From the NCBI RefSeq assembly GCF_001676615.1, contig NZ_LYXZ01000014.1:1-64000 (forward strand): a DNA stretch of 64,000 bases, in the 5' to 3' direction. Positions 16,858 to 26,059 of the stretch are shown here, piece by piece. How positions within the stretch are numbered: the stretch's first letter is position 1; each line of letters starts with the position of its first letter. Below the pieces are notes generated by a model. It did no database searches. It was not told the origin of the DNA and worked only from the letters and a program-made list of their open reading frames with translations. The position numbers and the translations under genes were made by a program. Source of the DNA: Labrys sp. WJW. GTDB taxonomy: Bacteria; Pseudomonadota; Alphaproteobacteria; Rhizobiales; Labraceae.

Positions 16858-18204
16858 CTACGGGCCGCTGGCCTGCGGTCCCCTGACCAAATCCTTGGTG
16901 TGGTCCAATAGAAGCGCATCCAGCTCTTCATAATCGGGCAAAGTGGTGTCGATGGCCTGGCCATTGCGCACCACGATGCGATCGGCCTGCGGCCGGGACA
17001 GCAATTCCGTCCAGGTCCTGGCCTTGAACAGCACGAAATCGGCCGGCCCCCCGACCCGCAGCCGGCCGGCATCGATGCCCATCACCGAAGCGGGCGTCGC
17101 CGTGATCGCCTTGGGCCAGTCGCCGAAGGGATGATCGAGATGGGCCACGCGCGTCGCCTCGCGGAAAACCTCGAGGGCGTCGAGATCGCCATAGGCATAG
17201 AAGGGGTCGCGGGTGTTGTCGGAGGAGACTGCGACATCAACGCCGGCGGCCTTCAATTCGTGGAGCAGCGTCACTCCGCGCGAGCGCGGGGTGCGGCCGG
17301 GAACGCGGTCCTGCAGATAGAGGTTGCACATCGGCAGCGAGACCACGGCGATGCCCGCTTCGGCCACCTTGTCGATGGTGGCCTTGATCTCGTCCTCCCC
17401 CTGCCGGGCGAGGGAACAGCAATGGCCGACCGTGACCTGGCCGGCGAAGCGATGGCGCAGGGCCGCCTCGGCGACATGGTGCAGCGAGCGCGCCGTGGGA
17501 TCCTGGGTCTCGTCAACATGGAAATCGAGGTCGAAGCCATTGTCGGCGGCGAGGCGGAACAGCGTGTCCAGGCCCTGGTCGAGCTCGGGCACCATATAGG
17601 TGACGCCGCCCAGGATGCCATCATGCGTGCGCAGGGCGGCAGAGATCTCGGACATATGGGCGCGATCGGCCACATGCTCGATGGAGAACAGCGCCACCGC
17701 CTGCAGTTCGATGCTGCCGGCCCATCTCTCGCGCATCTCACTGAAAACAGGCCAGGAAATGCCGATCTGCTTGCCGATCGAATCGAGATGGGTGCGAATC
17801 GCGGATGTGCCATGCGCATAGGCGCAGCGCAGCGAGAAATCCATGCGGGCGGCGACGTCGGCTGCCGACCAATGGGCTTCGCGATCCAGTGTGACGTTGT
17901 CGAGCGCGCCGAAGAAGGTGCCGTCGGGATTGCGGCGGCGCGGCCAGATATGGCCCTTGTCGAGATGGGTGTGCAGTTCCACGAAGCTCGGAAAGACCAT
18001 GCCGGTCGAGAGCGCGTCGGAGGGGCCTGTCACGGCCTCGATCGCCTCGATGCGTCCGTCGGCGACGGTGAGGCATATGCGCGCCAGGCCGTCCTGGTCG
18101 ATGCCGGCAAGCCGCTGCGGCACCAGGCAGGCCGGCACGCTGGCCTCGACCGCCCAGCGGCCGGTGGGCGGGATCTTTGCAGCAGTCTGGGCGGATCTGG
18201 ACAC
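16858..18204 (-). CDS. Cytosine-deaminase-like amidohydrolase
   Basis: A 448-residue TIM-barrel amidohydrolase. The metal and catalytic residues line up with E. coli CodA: His78 and His80 (HTHLDKGH), His229 and Glu232 (HVDET), His261 (GHCCSL) and Asp329 (SSDNTRDPF). CodA deaminates cytosine; relatives act on creatinine, isoguanine or triazines. An importer gene directly upstream (2-base gap to the permease) suggests that the substrate is taken up from outside. The neighbouring RidA and FAD oxidase suggest a longer pathway than simple cytosine salvage. Confidence 0.87.
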   Translation of the reverse strand: MSRSAQTAAKIPPTGRWAVEASVPACLVPQRLAGIDQDGLARICLTVADGRIEAIEAVTGPSDALSTGMVFPSFVELHTHLDKGHIWPRRRNPDGTFFGALDNVTLDREAHWSAADVAARMDFSLRCAYAHGTSAIRTHLDSIGKQIGISWPVFSEMRERWAGSIELQAVALFSIEHVADRAHMSEISAALRTHDGILGGVTYMVPELDQGLDTLFRLAADNGFDLDFHVDETQDPTARSLHHVAEAALRHRFAGQVTVGHCCSLARQGEDEIKATIDKVAEAGIAVVSLPMCNLYLQDRVPGRTPRSRGVTLLHELKAAGVDVAVSSDNTRDPFYAYGDLDALEVFREATRVAHLDHPFGDWPKAITATPASVMGIDAGRLRVGGPADFVLFKARTWTELLSRPQADRIVVRNGQAIDTTLPDYEELDALLLDHTKDLVRGPQASGP

Positions 18205-18206
18205 GA

Positions 18207-19046
18207 TCAGTTTTCCCGCTTCAGTGCGCTCTCATGCCATTTGTACAGCATGAGATGCGACAGATAGGACAGGGCGAGGAAGATGGCGATGCCGCTCAGC
18301 GACAGCAGCACCAGCGCGGCATAGGCTCGCGGATAGGCAAAATAGCGTGGCGCGAGATAGATGATATAGCCAAGCCCGCCGCGGGCGCCGCCCGCGCCGG
18401 TGGCAAGCTCCGACACCACGGCGCCGATCAACGACAGGCCGCCGGCAATGCGTACGCCGCCAAGGAAATAGGGCAGGGCGCCGCGCAGTCGCAGCAACCA
18501 GAGCTTCTGCCAGGACGAAGCGCGGTAGAGCTCGAAGAGGTTGAGCAGATTGTGGTCGGTCGAGCGCAGGCCGATCAGCGTGTTGGCGAGCACCGGGAAG
18601 AAGGCGACGAGCCACACGCAGATCAGGAGCACGGTGGCCTGCGAGAAGATCACCAGCAAGAGCGGCGCCAGGGCCAGGACCGGCGTGACCTGCAGGATGA
18701 TGGCGTAGGGGTAGAGCGTATATTCGACGAGCCGCGACAGCGAGAACAGGACGGCAAGGCACACCCCGCCCACCACGGCGAGCACGAAGCCCTTCAACGT
18801 CACTTCCAGGGTGAAAAGCCAGGCCGGCCCCAGGGTCTCCCATTCGCGAAAGAAGGCGGCCCAGATCTCGCTCGGGGCCGGCACCACCTTCATCGGCGTG
18901 AGGCCGGCGGCCACGCAATATTCCCAAATCCCCAGCACCACCACCAGAAAGGCCAGAGGCAGCAGCCATTTCAACAGGGCGGGCGGGCCCCGGCGGGACG
19001 TCGCGGAAGGAGAGGCGGCACCGCCTGCCGAACTGATCGCGCTCAT
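18207..19046 (-). CDS. ABC transporter permease (SsuC/TauC/ThiX type)
   Basis: A 279-residue inner-membrane protein of the BPD_transp_1 class, with about six membrane segments, and the pattern PAPSEIWAAFF near residue 57, as in aliphatic sulfonate, taurine and pyrimidine importers. The ATG at 19046 has GGCAGGAACAGG just upstream; the longer open frame to 19754 is antisense-like translation over the ATPase gene and is rejected. It pairs with the ATPase at 19097 and binding protein at 19995. Confidence 0.9.
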   Translation of the reverse strand: MSAISSAGGAASPSATSRRGPPALLKWLLPLAFLVVVLGIWEYCVAAGLTPMKVVPAPSEIWAAFFREWETLGPAWLFTLEVTLKGFVLAVVGGVCLAVLFSLSRLVEYTLYPYAIILQVTPVLALAPLLLVIFSQATVLLICVWLVAFFPVLANTLIGLRSTDHNLLNLFELYRASSWQKLWLLRLRGALPYFLGGVRIAGGLSLIGAVVSELATGAGGARGGLGYIIYLAPRYFAYPRAYAALVLLSLSGIAIFLALSYLSHLMLYKWHESALKREN

Positions 19047-19096
19047 CCTGTTCCTGCCCTCCTGATCCGAATTGCTGTGATCCAAATTCTTGGCGA

Positions 19097-19909
19097 TCAA
19101 TGTCCGTCGACCGTCTCGGCGGCCTTGCCGATGGCCGAGGTCAGCGCGGCGGAGGCCTGGCGGCAATAGTCGACATAGACAGGCGTGGTCCGGAAGGCCG
19201 CGCCGCGCGGGCGTTCGGCATCGATGGTGAGTTCGGCGAAGGCCCGTCCCGGCCGGGCCGCCATCACCACGATGCGATCGGAAATATAGACGCTTTCGAA
19301 CACCGAATGGGTGACGAACACCACCGTCCAGCCGAGTTCGCCCTGCAGGCGCATCAGGTCGTCGTTGAGCTTCTGGCGGGTGATCTCGTCGAGCGCCGCG
19401 AAGGGCTCGTCCATGAGGAGGAGCCGAGGACGGGTCACCATGGCACGGGCGATGGAGACGCGCATGCGCATGCCGCCGGAAAGTTCGCGCGGATAGGCAT
19501 CGGCGAAGGCGGTGAGGCCGACGCTGTCGAGGGCCTGCATCACCGTATCGCGGACGGCCTTGCGCGATACGCCCTTGAGCCGCGAAGGCAGCCAGACATT
19601 GTCGAACACGCTGGCCCATGGCATCAGCGTCGGTTCCTGGAAGACGAAGCCGACGTCGCGGGAGTGGTCCGCTCCGCCATCCGCCCAGACTACGCTGCCG
19701 CTCGAGGCCTCGCCCAGCCCGGCGATGATGCGCAGCGCCGTCGACTTGCCGCACCCCGACGGCCCCAGCAGCGAGAGGATCTCACCCTGGCGGATGTCGA
19801 GGTCGAGATGCTGGAGCGCGGTGGTGCCCGAGGAGAAGGTCTTGCCCACGTCGCGCAACGAGACGACGGTCGGGCGGGCCGTTCGATTCAAGACAGGTCT
19901 CCGGTACAT
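19097..19909 (-). CDS. ABC transporter ATP-binding protein (SsuB/TauB type)
   Basis: A 270-residue ATPase with Walker A GPSGCGKST (about residues 53-61), Q-loop in FVFQEPTLMPW, signature LSGGMRMRVSIARA and Walker B LLLMDEPFAALDE. It energises the NMT1/SsuA-type importer encoded around it. Located 50 bases upstream of the permease start. Confidence 0.93.
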   Translation of the reverse strand: MYRRPVLNRTARPTVVSLRDVGKTFSSGTTALQHLDLDIRQGEILSLLGPSGCGKSTALRIIAGLGEASSGSVVWADGGADHSRDVGFVFQEPTLMPWASVFDNVWLPSRLKGVSRKAVRDTVMQALDSVGLTAFADAYPRELSGGMRMRVSIARAMVTRPRLLLMDEPFAALDEITRQKLNDDLMRLQGELGWTVVFVTHSVFESVYISDRIVVMAARPGRAFAELTIDAERPRGAAFRTTPVYVDYCRQASAALTSAIGKAAETVDGH

Positions 19910-19994
19910 TGAGCTAGCCTGCCGCCTTGGCGAGACAGTCTTTCACCGCCAGCGTGACGCCTTAACTCAGCCACTGACGCTCGATCGGGCATCG

Positions 19995-21011
19995 TCACTT
20001 CTTGATCAGGTCGGAGCCGACATTCTTGTTCACGAACTTCAGCGTGTAGGCCTTCTTGTAGTCGAAATCGGGCTTGTAGAGGCCGACGGCGACCATCTTG
20101 TCGAAGAAGGACTTCATATGCTCGTCGGTCATGGCGCCGATGCCGCTTTTCTCGGCGTCACCCGACATGACGATGCCATAGGCCTTGATCTGCTTGACGG
20201 CGAAGGCGAGGTTCTCGTCGGTCATGTCGGGATTGTCCTTCTGGATCGCCGCATTGCCGAGCTTGTTGTCGCCGTAGAGATAGGTGGCCCAGCCGATCGC
20301 CGAGGCATCGACGAATTTCTGCACCACGTCAGGCTTGGCATCGATGATGTCCTGGCGGGTGACGATCAGGGTCGAATAGGTGTTCCAGCCCTGGTCCGCG
20401 ATCAGGAAGACATTGGGCTTGAAGCCGCCGCCCTTTTCGACCTGGAGAGGCTCGGACGCGACATAGCCCTGCTGCACCGAACCCTTGTCCGCGATGAAGG
20501 GGCCGGGATTGAAGTCGTAGGGCTTGACGGCTTCGTCGGTGAAACCGAAGGCCGCCTTCATCCAGGCATAGCCGGTGGCCTGGAAATCGGGACCGATGAA
20601 GATGGTCTTGGCCTTCTTCAAGTCTGCCCAGCTGTCGAGGCCGACGCCGGGGTGCGTCATCAGGATCTGCGGGTCCTTCTGGAAGGTCGCAGCCACCGCG
20701 ACGAGGGGCACGCCTTCCTTGGCGGCCGAGAAGACCTCGACCAGATTGCCGCCCATGTAAAAATCGTTCTTGCCCGCGACCAAAGCGGTGGCGTTGTTGG
20801 CGGTCGGGCCACCCTGCACGATCTCGACGTCGAGGCCGAACTTCTTGTAGGTGCCATCCGCCACGGCCTGATAGTAGCCGCCATGCTCGCCCTGGGCCAG
20901 CCAGTTGGTGCCGAAACGCACCTTCACCAATTCCTCGGCACAGGCGGCGTTCAGGCCGGCAAAAACCACGGCCGTCGCTGCAAGCACGGCGGTCTTGAGC
21001 ATGCTGTTCAT
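19995..21011 (-). CDS. ABC transporter substrate-binding protein (NMT1/ThiY/SsuA type)
   Basis: A 338-residue periplasmic protein with a Sec signal peptide (first about 25 residues, ending NAACA) and an NMT1-like domain: VRFGTNWLAQGEHGGYYQA near the mature start and a QGGP loop. Members bind sulfonates, thiamine precursors, hydroxymethylpyrimidine or riboflavin-like rings. The genetic link to a cytosine-deaminase-like enzyme favours a pyrimidine-like or other N-heterocyclic ligand (inference). First gene of the minus-strand operon. Confidence 0.9.
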   Translation of the reverse strand: MNSMLKTAVLAATAVVFAGLNAACAEELVKVRFGTNWLAQGEHGGYYQAVADGTYKKFGLDVEIVQGGPTANNATALVAGKNDFYMGGNLVEVFSAAKEGVPLVAVAATFQKDPQILMTHPGVGLDSWADLKKAKTIFIGPDFQATGYAWMKAAFGFTDEAVKPYDFNPGPFIADKGSVQQGYVASEPLQVEKGGGFKPNVFLIADQGWNTYSTLIVTRQDIIDAKPDVVQKFVDASAIGWATYLYGDNKLGNAAIQKDNPDMTDENLAFAVKQIKAYGIVMSGDAEKSGIGAMTDEHMKSFFDKMVAVGLYKPDFDYKKAYTLKFVNKNVGSDLIKK

Positions 21012-21109
21012 TCCTGTCGCCTCTGTTCGGTTTCGTCTTGGGAGTTACTGGTATCGGATTGCCGCAACGCCGAGGCATAATTGTTAGCGCCAATTCACGC
21101 TTGCACAAG

Positions 21110-21121
21110 TCGTGATCACGA
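21110..21121. promoter_or_regulatory. Perfect palindrome TCGTGATCACGA in a divergent promoter region
   Basis: A 12-bp perfect palindrome in the 147-base region between the binding-protein gene (minus) and RidA (plus), placed where an operator controlling both would sit. The binding protein is unknown; MarR (13819) and LysR (21776) are the local candidates. Confidence 0.4.
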
Positions 21122-21158
21122 TTAATTTTGCGCCGGCCAGTTTTTCGCAGGATCCGCC

Positions 21159-21545
21159 ATGCTTCGCGCCATCACGCCGCCCTCCCTGCGGGCCCCCTTC
21201 GCCCGCTACAGCCATGCCATGGAGGTGCCTGCGGGTGCCCGAATGGTTTTTTGTTCCGGCCAGCTCGGCATCGGCCCGGACGAAGCCGTCCCCGAGGGTG
21301 CCGAGGCGCAGGCCCGGCTGATTTTCGAGGCCATCGAGACCATCCTGGCGGAGGCCGGCATGGCGCTGGCCGATATCGTGAGGATCAATGCCTATGTCAC
21401 CGGCCGCGAGCACATGGCCGGCTACATGAAGGCTCGTGACGCCGTGGTCGCCGATCCGCCGCCGGCCTCCACCCTGATGATCGTCTCGGGCTTCACGCGG
21501 GAGGAATTCAAGGTCGAGGTGGAGGTGGTGGCGGCAAAGGCGTGA
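21159..21545 (+). CDS. RidA family (YjgF/YER057c) protein
   Basis: A 128-residue protein with the family pattern VFCSGQLGIGPD, IVRINAYVT and EFKVEVEVVAAKA. RidA proteins hydrolyse reactive enamine/imine intermediates; RutC-type members belong to pyrimidine breakdown. Divergence from the importer/deaminase operon supports a role in the same nitrogen-compound pathway. Equivalent of the RidA catalytic arginine is not clearly placed near the usual position (the C-terminal region reads PPPASTLMIVSG instead of the usual PxRxTxxV), so it may belong to a non-deaminating subgroup. Confidence 0.85.
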   Translation: MLRAITPPSLRAPFARYSHAMEVPAGARMVFCSGQLGIGPDEAVPEGAEAQARLIFEAIETILAEAGMALADIVRINAYVTGREHMAGYMKARDAVVADPPPASTLMIVSGFTREEFKVEVEVVAAKA

Positions 21546-21775
21546 ACACCGAGGGAGAGGGGACTTGTTGCCGGGCGGTATAGGCCTTGTGATTTTCGAT
21601 CGGTATGGAACAATGCCCACAGGCGTCCTGGGCCTTGAAAGGGCCGGCCGGCACAGGCGGGGACGCCAGACCAGGGGATCGAGAGCATGGACCATCCTAT
21701 CCGGCGCCTGGCGGCGAACGTGCCACCGTCCCATCCGCTGTCCATCCGGCTTGCCGGCGCATCACCGCACCCCGC

Positions 21776-22633
21776 ATGCTGAACCTCGATCCCTACCTGC
21801 TTCGCGCCTTTCTCTCCGTCGCCGAAGTGGGGACGGTGAACGGTGCGGCGCTGTCGCTGCATCGCACGCAGGCCGCGGTCAGCATGCAGATCCGCAAGCT
21901 CGAGGCCCTGGTCGGTTCGGACCTGTTCGAGCGCAGCCCCAAGGGGCTGACGCTGACCGCCGACGGATTGCTTCTGGTGCCCTATGCCCGCGAGATCCTC
22001 ACCCTGACCGACGAGGTGGGCAAGCGCCTGAACGGCCGGCAGATCGAGGGACGCATCCGCCTCGGCGTGGTCGAGGATTTCGCTGCCACCCGGCTGATCG
22101 ACATTCTTCGCGATTTCCGCGACAAGAATGCCCGCGTCGACATCGACATCCTGGTCGAATCCAATGCGCGCCTCGCCGCCATGCTGGAGAACGACGAGCT
22201 CGACATTGCGGTCTGCGATACCAGCCGCTGCAGCCGCAAGCCGGTGCATGTGTGGAACGAATATCTGCATTGGGTCGGGCGTAGCGACATCGAGTTCACG
22301 CCCGACATGCCGCTGCCCGTGATCATGTTCGTGGAAAGCTGCCCCTGGCGGGGGCCGGCCATGGCGACGCTGGCCATGCGCAACCGCAACTGGCGCATCG
22401 TCTGCGAGGCCTCGACCTTGGTGGCGATGGCGACGGCGGTGCGCGTCGGCATCGGCATCGGTCCGATGATAGCCGCGACGATTCCCGAGGGCTGCCGTGC
22501 CCTCGACAAATCAATCGACATGCCGGGCTCGGCCCGGGTCGATATCGGCCTTTATGTGCGCAGCGGCGCCCGCGAGGAATCGCGCTTCCTGGCCGATTTC
22601 GTGCTTCGCCAGGTCGAGCTCGGCCACGCCTGA
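21776..22633 (+). CDS. LysR-family transcriptional regulator
   Basis: A 285-residue LysR protein with the N-terminal winged HTH (LLRAFLSVAEVGTVNGAALS, then RTQAAVSMQIRKLE) and a type 2 periplasmic-binding-like effector domain. The ATG 21776 starts right at the conserved LNLDPYLLRAF region; the 57-residue upstream extension is rejected. It follows RidA by 230 bases in the same direction and likely controls RidA and the divergent catabolic operon. Confidence 0.88.
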   Translation: MLNLDPYLLRAFLSVAEVGTVNGAALSLHRTQAAVSMQIRKLEALVGSDLFERSPKGLTLTADGLLLVPYAREILTLTDEVGKRLNGRQIEGRIRLGVVEDFAATRLIDILRDFRDKNARVDIDILVESNARLAAMLENDELDIAVCDTSRCSRKPVHVWNEYLHWVGRSDIEFTPDMPLPVIMFVESCPWRGPAMATLAMRNRNWRIVCEASTLVAMATAVRVGIGIGPMIAATIPEGCRALDKSIDMPGSARVDIGLYVRSGAREESRFLADFVLRQVELGHA

Positions 22634-22673
22634 GAACAGAGGCGACGGGGATCGACCGACCCGGGCGGATAGG

Positions 22674-22786
22674 CTGTCATCCCCGGCGGGGCCGCAGGCC
22701 TGGGGAGGGGGGCTAAGGGGCCAACGGGTTGAAACTTCTGGCTCCTGGATCCCTTTCCCCTCGCGACGCCCGGCCGGGGGTGACAG
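22674..22786. repeat. REP-like inverted repeat, class D
   Basis: CTGTCATCCCCGGC (22674-22687) pairs with GCCGGGGGTGACAG (22773-22786) with one mismatch. GGCGGGGCCGCAGGCCTGGG and a CCTTTCCCC stretch lie between. The region 22634-22941 contains this repeat and the promoter region of the next operon but no gene. Confidence 0.65.
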
Positions 22787-22941
22787 GTCGAGTGCCCAGG
22801 GCATTCAGCAACGCTTATACCCTCACGCCAATTATCCGGCTACCGCAGCCGGCCTTTTTCGGGCCCCCTGACGGCGCCTGAACCTGTCCATAACAGTCGA
22901 TCCACGACGAGGGCATGGTGATCGCTACCGAGGGGAACATC

Positions 22942-24012
22942 ATGGTTGAACTGTCGCGCAGGAACCTGCTCGCTCTCATGGGCTCGCTGAGCCTGCCCGC
23001 CCTGCTGGGGCAGGCGGCACCGGCCCGGGCCGCCGGCACCAGGCTCACCGCCGTCGAATGGGGCGGCGACGTCGTCAAGGCGATGAAGGAAATCGCCGCC
23101 CAGCAAAGCGCAGCCGATATCGATTGGGTGCTGCACCAGGGCGGCGCCGCCGCCATCCTGCCCAAGATCAAGGCTATCTGGCCGCGCACCGATTTCGACT
23201 ATGTCGCCGGCTGGGAAGGCTCCTTCAATTCGATGATCAAGGAAGACTGGCTGGAAACCATCAATCCGGCCGACATTCCCAATCTCGCCGACATCCCCGC
23301 CAAGATGATCATCAAGAACGACAAGGGAGGCATCATGGCGGTGCCGCGCGCCGTCGGCGGCATGTATTTCGGCTATCGCACCGACACCGTGCCGATGCCG
23401 GTCACCAAGATCGATGACCTGTTCGACCCCAAGCTCAAGGGTGCCATCTGCTGGCCGGGCCCGACCCAGAGCATGATGCTGCAGATCGTGGCGCTGGCCC
23501 TGCATGGCGGCGGCGACGAGAAGAACATGGAACCGGGCTGGAAGCTGATGGCGGACCTGGCCAAGTCCGGCAATATCGGCCGCATCGCCGTGACCGACGT
23601 CGACTTCACCAATTCCTTCACCGCGGGCGAGACTTCCGTCGGCTTCTTCGCCGAGCCGAGCTGGGCGGCGGTGGCCAAGAACTTCCCGGTGACCCGCCTG
23701 ACCAAGCAGAAGGGCATGGCGACCTTCCTCTATCAGAGCGGTTTTGCCGTGTTGAAGAACCGGCCCAACCTCAAGGCGACGCTGGACTTCATCAATTTTG
23801 CCATCAGCCCGGCGATGAACACGCTCTACGCCAAGGTTGCCGGAGAAGCGCCGCTCAACGCCAAGGCCGAGAAGCCCGAGAACCTCAAGCACCTGATCTT
23901 CACGTCGGCCGAGATGGACGAATTCGTCCATGTGCCCGACTACAATGTCGTGCTCTCCAACCAGGACGCCTGGGCCAAGCGCTGGGAATCCGACATCGCG
24001 CCCTTGCTGTGA
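22942..24012 (+). CDS. ABC transporter substrate-binding protein (spermidine/putrescine PotD-like)
   Basis: The 356-residue protein starts at ATG 22942, preceded by a strong GAGGGGAAC site, and opens with a Tat-like signal (LSRRNLLALMGSLSLPALLG). The mature part has the SBP_bac_8/PotD-like layout (VEWGGDVVKAMKEIA, AVPRAVGGMYFGYRTD). First gene of an operon with two permeases and an ATPase. Polyamine, opine or other organic cation are plausible ligands. Confidence 0.88.
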   Translation: MVELSRRNLLALMGSLSLPALLGQAAPARAAGTRLTAVEWGGDVVKAMKEIAAQQSAADIDWVLHQGGAAAILPKIKAIWPRTDFDYVAGWEGSFNSMIKEDWLETINPADIPNLADIPAKMIIKNDKGGIMAVPRAVGGMYFGYRTDTVPMPVTKIDDLFDPKLKGAICWPGPTQSMMLQIVALALHGGGDEKNMEPGWKLMADLAKSGNIGRIAVTDVDFTNSFTAGETSVGFFAEPSWAAVAKNFPVTRLTKQKGMATFLYQSGFAVLKNRPNLKATLDFINFAISPAMNTLYAKVAGEAPLNAKAEKPENLKHLIFTSAEMDEFVHVPDYNVVLSNQDAWAKRWESDIAPLL

Positions 24013-24059
24013 GGCAAATGCGGGCAAAAGCGCTCCTGCTTTCAAGCTAGAGCGCGGCA

Positions 24060-24212
24060 ATCCTTCCCCGACTTCGGGGAAGGTGTCGATGCGTAGCAGC
24101 GACGGAAGGGTGAGTGTGGCGGGAGCTAGCGGCAAGAAGGCATCGTAGCGCCGCTCTACCCCACCCGACCCGGCTTCGCCGACCCATCCTCCCCGAAAGG
24201 GGGGGGAGGGAT
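24060..24212. repeat. REP-like palindromic element, class B
   Basis: Same layout as 7557-7709, including ATCCTTCCCCGACTTCGGGG and GTCGATGCGTAGCAGCGACG. It lies between the binding-protein gene and the first permease gene and could end part of the transcripts, favouring binding-protein excess. Confidence 0.78.
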
Positions 24213-24306
24213 CTCGCACTCCACTGGGGTCAGTTGAGAAATGTGAGTGTTCTTCCGGCCCAATTGTCCGTCTCCTCGCCTGTCCTGTCTGCAGGAGGAT
24301 ATCGCC

Positions 24307-25197
24307 TTGTCGTCTCCAGCCCTTTCCACGACCAGCCCGGCGACATCGTCGCCCAATCGCGCGGCGATGCTGCTGCTCTTGCCGGCGCTCGCTGTTTTCG
24401 CCCTGATCTTTGCCGCGCCGCTGATCGATCTTGCGCTGGAAAGCTTCCGGCAGTTCGTGCCGGGGCGTATCGGTTCGGCGCCGGATTCGCCCTTTGTGCT
24501 CGACAATTACCGCGAGCTCGTCAGTCCAGCTTTCGGGGGCGTGCTGTTGGAGACCTTCCGCATCAGCGTCGCCGCCTCGCTGGTCGGCATGATCATCGCC
24601 TTCCCGATCGCCTATGGCATCGTACGGCGCTTTTCCAAGCGCTGGCGGGTCGCCTGCATCGGCTTGATGATCACGCTGGTACTGCTCTCCATGCTGGTAC
24701 GCACCTATGCGCTGGAGCTGACCTTCGGTTCGGTCGGCATTCTCAGGCCGCTGCTCACCTTCCTGGGCATCGCGCCAACCAGCCGCTGGTATATCGAGAC
24801 GCTGGTCGGAGCCGGGCTCCTGCATGCCGTGATCCCGATCAGCGTGCTGACCCTGATCGGTACGGTGCAGAACCTCGACCCGCGCCTGATCGACGCCGCC
24901 CAGTCCCTGGGGGCGCCGGCCTGGCGCGCCCATCTCGACATCACCCTGCCGCGCAGCCTGCCATCGCTGGTCTCTGCTTTCCTGGTCTCGCTGACCTTCT
25001 CCATCAGTGCCTTCGTCATCCCGATGGTGCTCGGCAAGGGGCGGGTGCTGTTCATCTCCAATTCGATCTACAACCGCTTCAGCGACGTCTCCAATTATCC
25101 CAGCGGTGCTGCCGTCTCGATCACCATGCTGATCCTGACCCTCGCTGTCGTCTACCTGGTCTCGCTGGTGCAGCATGGCCGGAGGAAAAGCGCATGA
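24307..25197 (+). CDS. ABC transporter permease (PotB-like)
   Basis: A 296-residue permease starting with TTG at 24307, chosen because a perfect AGGAGG lies 8 bases upstream. Six hydrophobic segments are visible, and the EAA-type loop is LIDAAQSLGAPAWRAHLDIT. The gene overlaps the second permease by ATGA. It forms a heterodimer with PotC-like 25194-26030. Confidence 0.88.
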   Translation: MSSPALSTTSPATSSPNRAAMLLLLPALAVFALIFAAPLIDLALESFRQFVPGRIGSAPDSPFVLDNYRELVSPAFGGVLLETFRISVAASLVGMIIAFPIAYGIVRRFSKRWRVACIGLMITLVLLSMLVRTYALELTFGSVGILRPLLTFLGIAPTSRWYIETLVGAGLLHAVIPISVLTLIGTVQNLDPRLIDAAQSLGAPAWRAHLDITLPRSLPSLVSAFLVSLTFSISAFVIPMVLGKGRVLFISNSIYNRFSDVSNYPSGAAVSITMLILTLAVVYLVSLVQHGRRKSA

Positions 25198-26030
25198 CAG
25201 CCAACGGCAAGACCAAGCTGTGGGGCGACCGCCTGGCCATCTCCACGACCAACGCCGTAATCGGGCTGGGCCTGGCCTTCCTGATCGTGCCGCTGCTGGT
25301 CGCGGGGTTGCTCGCCTTCGATGCCCGCGACTATCTCGGGCCGCTGCCGCCGCCCGGCCTGTCGCTGCACTGGTTCGAAAAGCTGTTCTCGCAGGACTAT
25401 GTGGCGGTGGGCCTGACCACCAGCCTCGAGATCGCGGTACTGGCGACCATCATCAACGTGGTGATCGGCACCGCCGCAGCGGTCGGGCTCGACCGTGGCG
25501 AATTTCGCGGCAAGGGCGTGATCATGGGCGCCTTCCTCTCCCCGCTGATCGTGCCGGCGGTGGTGACGGGTTTCGCCCTGCTGCTGTTCCTCTCCAAGAT
25601 CGGCGTGGTCAGCGGTTTTCCGCGTCTCCTGGCCGGGCATATCATCATCACATTGCCCTATGCCCTGCGCGCCACGCTGGCGAGCCTGGTCGGCCGCGAC
25701 AAGCGCCTGACCGAGGCGGCGCTGATCCTGGGGGCCACCGAGAAGCAGGCCTTCTGGAGCGTCACCCTGCCGCTGATCCGCACCGGCATCGTCACCGGCG
25801 CCGTCTTCACCTTCGCCATCTCGATGGATGACGTCGCCGTCAGTCTCTTCCTCACCGATCCCACCACCTACACGCTGCCGGTGGCGTTGGTGAGCAATAT
25901 GCGCGCCTCCTTCGATCTCACCATCGCGGCTGCTGCCGTCCTGCTGGTCGGCATCACGGCCATCCTCATCATCATTCTCGAGCGCCTCGTCGGTTTCGAC
26001 CGGCTGATCGGCCAAGGAATGTTCAGATAA
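25194..26030 (+). CDS. ABC transporter permease (PotC-like)
   Basis: A 278-residue permease with about six membrane segments and the EAA loop LTEAALILGATEKQAFWSVT. The ATG at 25194 overlaps the previous stop. A 638-residue open frame in this region is a chimera of out-of-frame upstream DNA with this gene and is not real. Confidence 0.9.
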   Translation: MTANGKTKLWGDRLAISTTNAVIGLGLAFLIVPLLVAGLLAFDARDYLGPLPPPGLSLHWFEKLFSQDYVAVGLTTSLEIAVLATIINVVIGTAAAVGLDRGEFRGKGVIMGAFLSPLIVPAVVTGFALLLFLSKIGVVSGFPRLLAGHIIITLPYALRATLASLVGRDKRLTEAALILGATEKQAFWSVTLPLIRTGIVTGAVFTFAISMDDVAVSLFLTDPTTYTLPVALVSNMRASFDLTIAAAAVLLVGITAILIIILERLVGFDRLIGQGMFR

Positions 26031-26059
26031 TCGGCAATGCTCAGGCAAAGGAGCCAGAC

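Noticed and set aside
18207..19754. 515-residue form of the SsuC-type permease
   Set aside because: The extra 236 N-terminal residues are an Arg-rich out-of-frame reading of the ATPase gene; the start at 19046 has a ribosome site.
24114..26030. 638-codon plus-strand open frame
   Set aside because: It joins an out-of-frame translation of the first permease gene to the true second permease, which starts at 25194 with an ATGA overlap.
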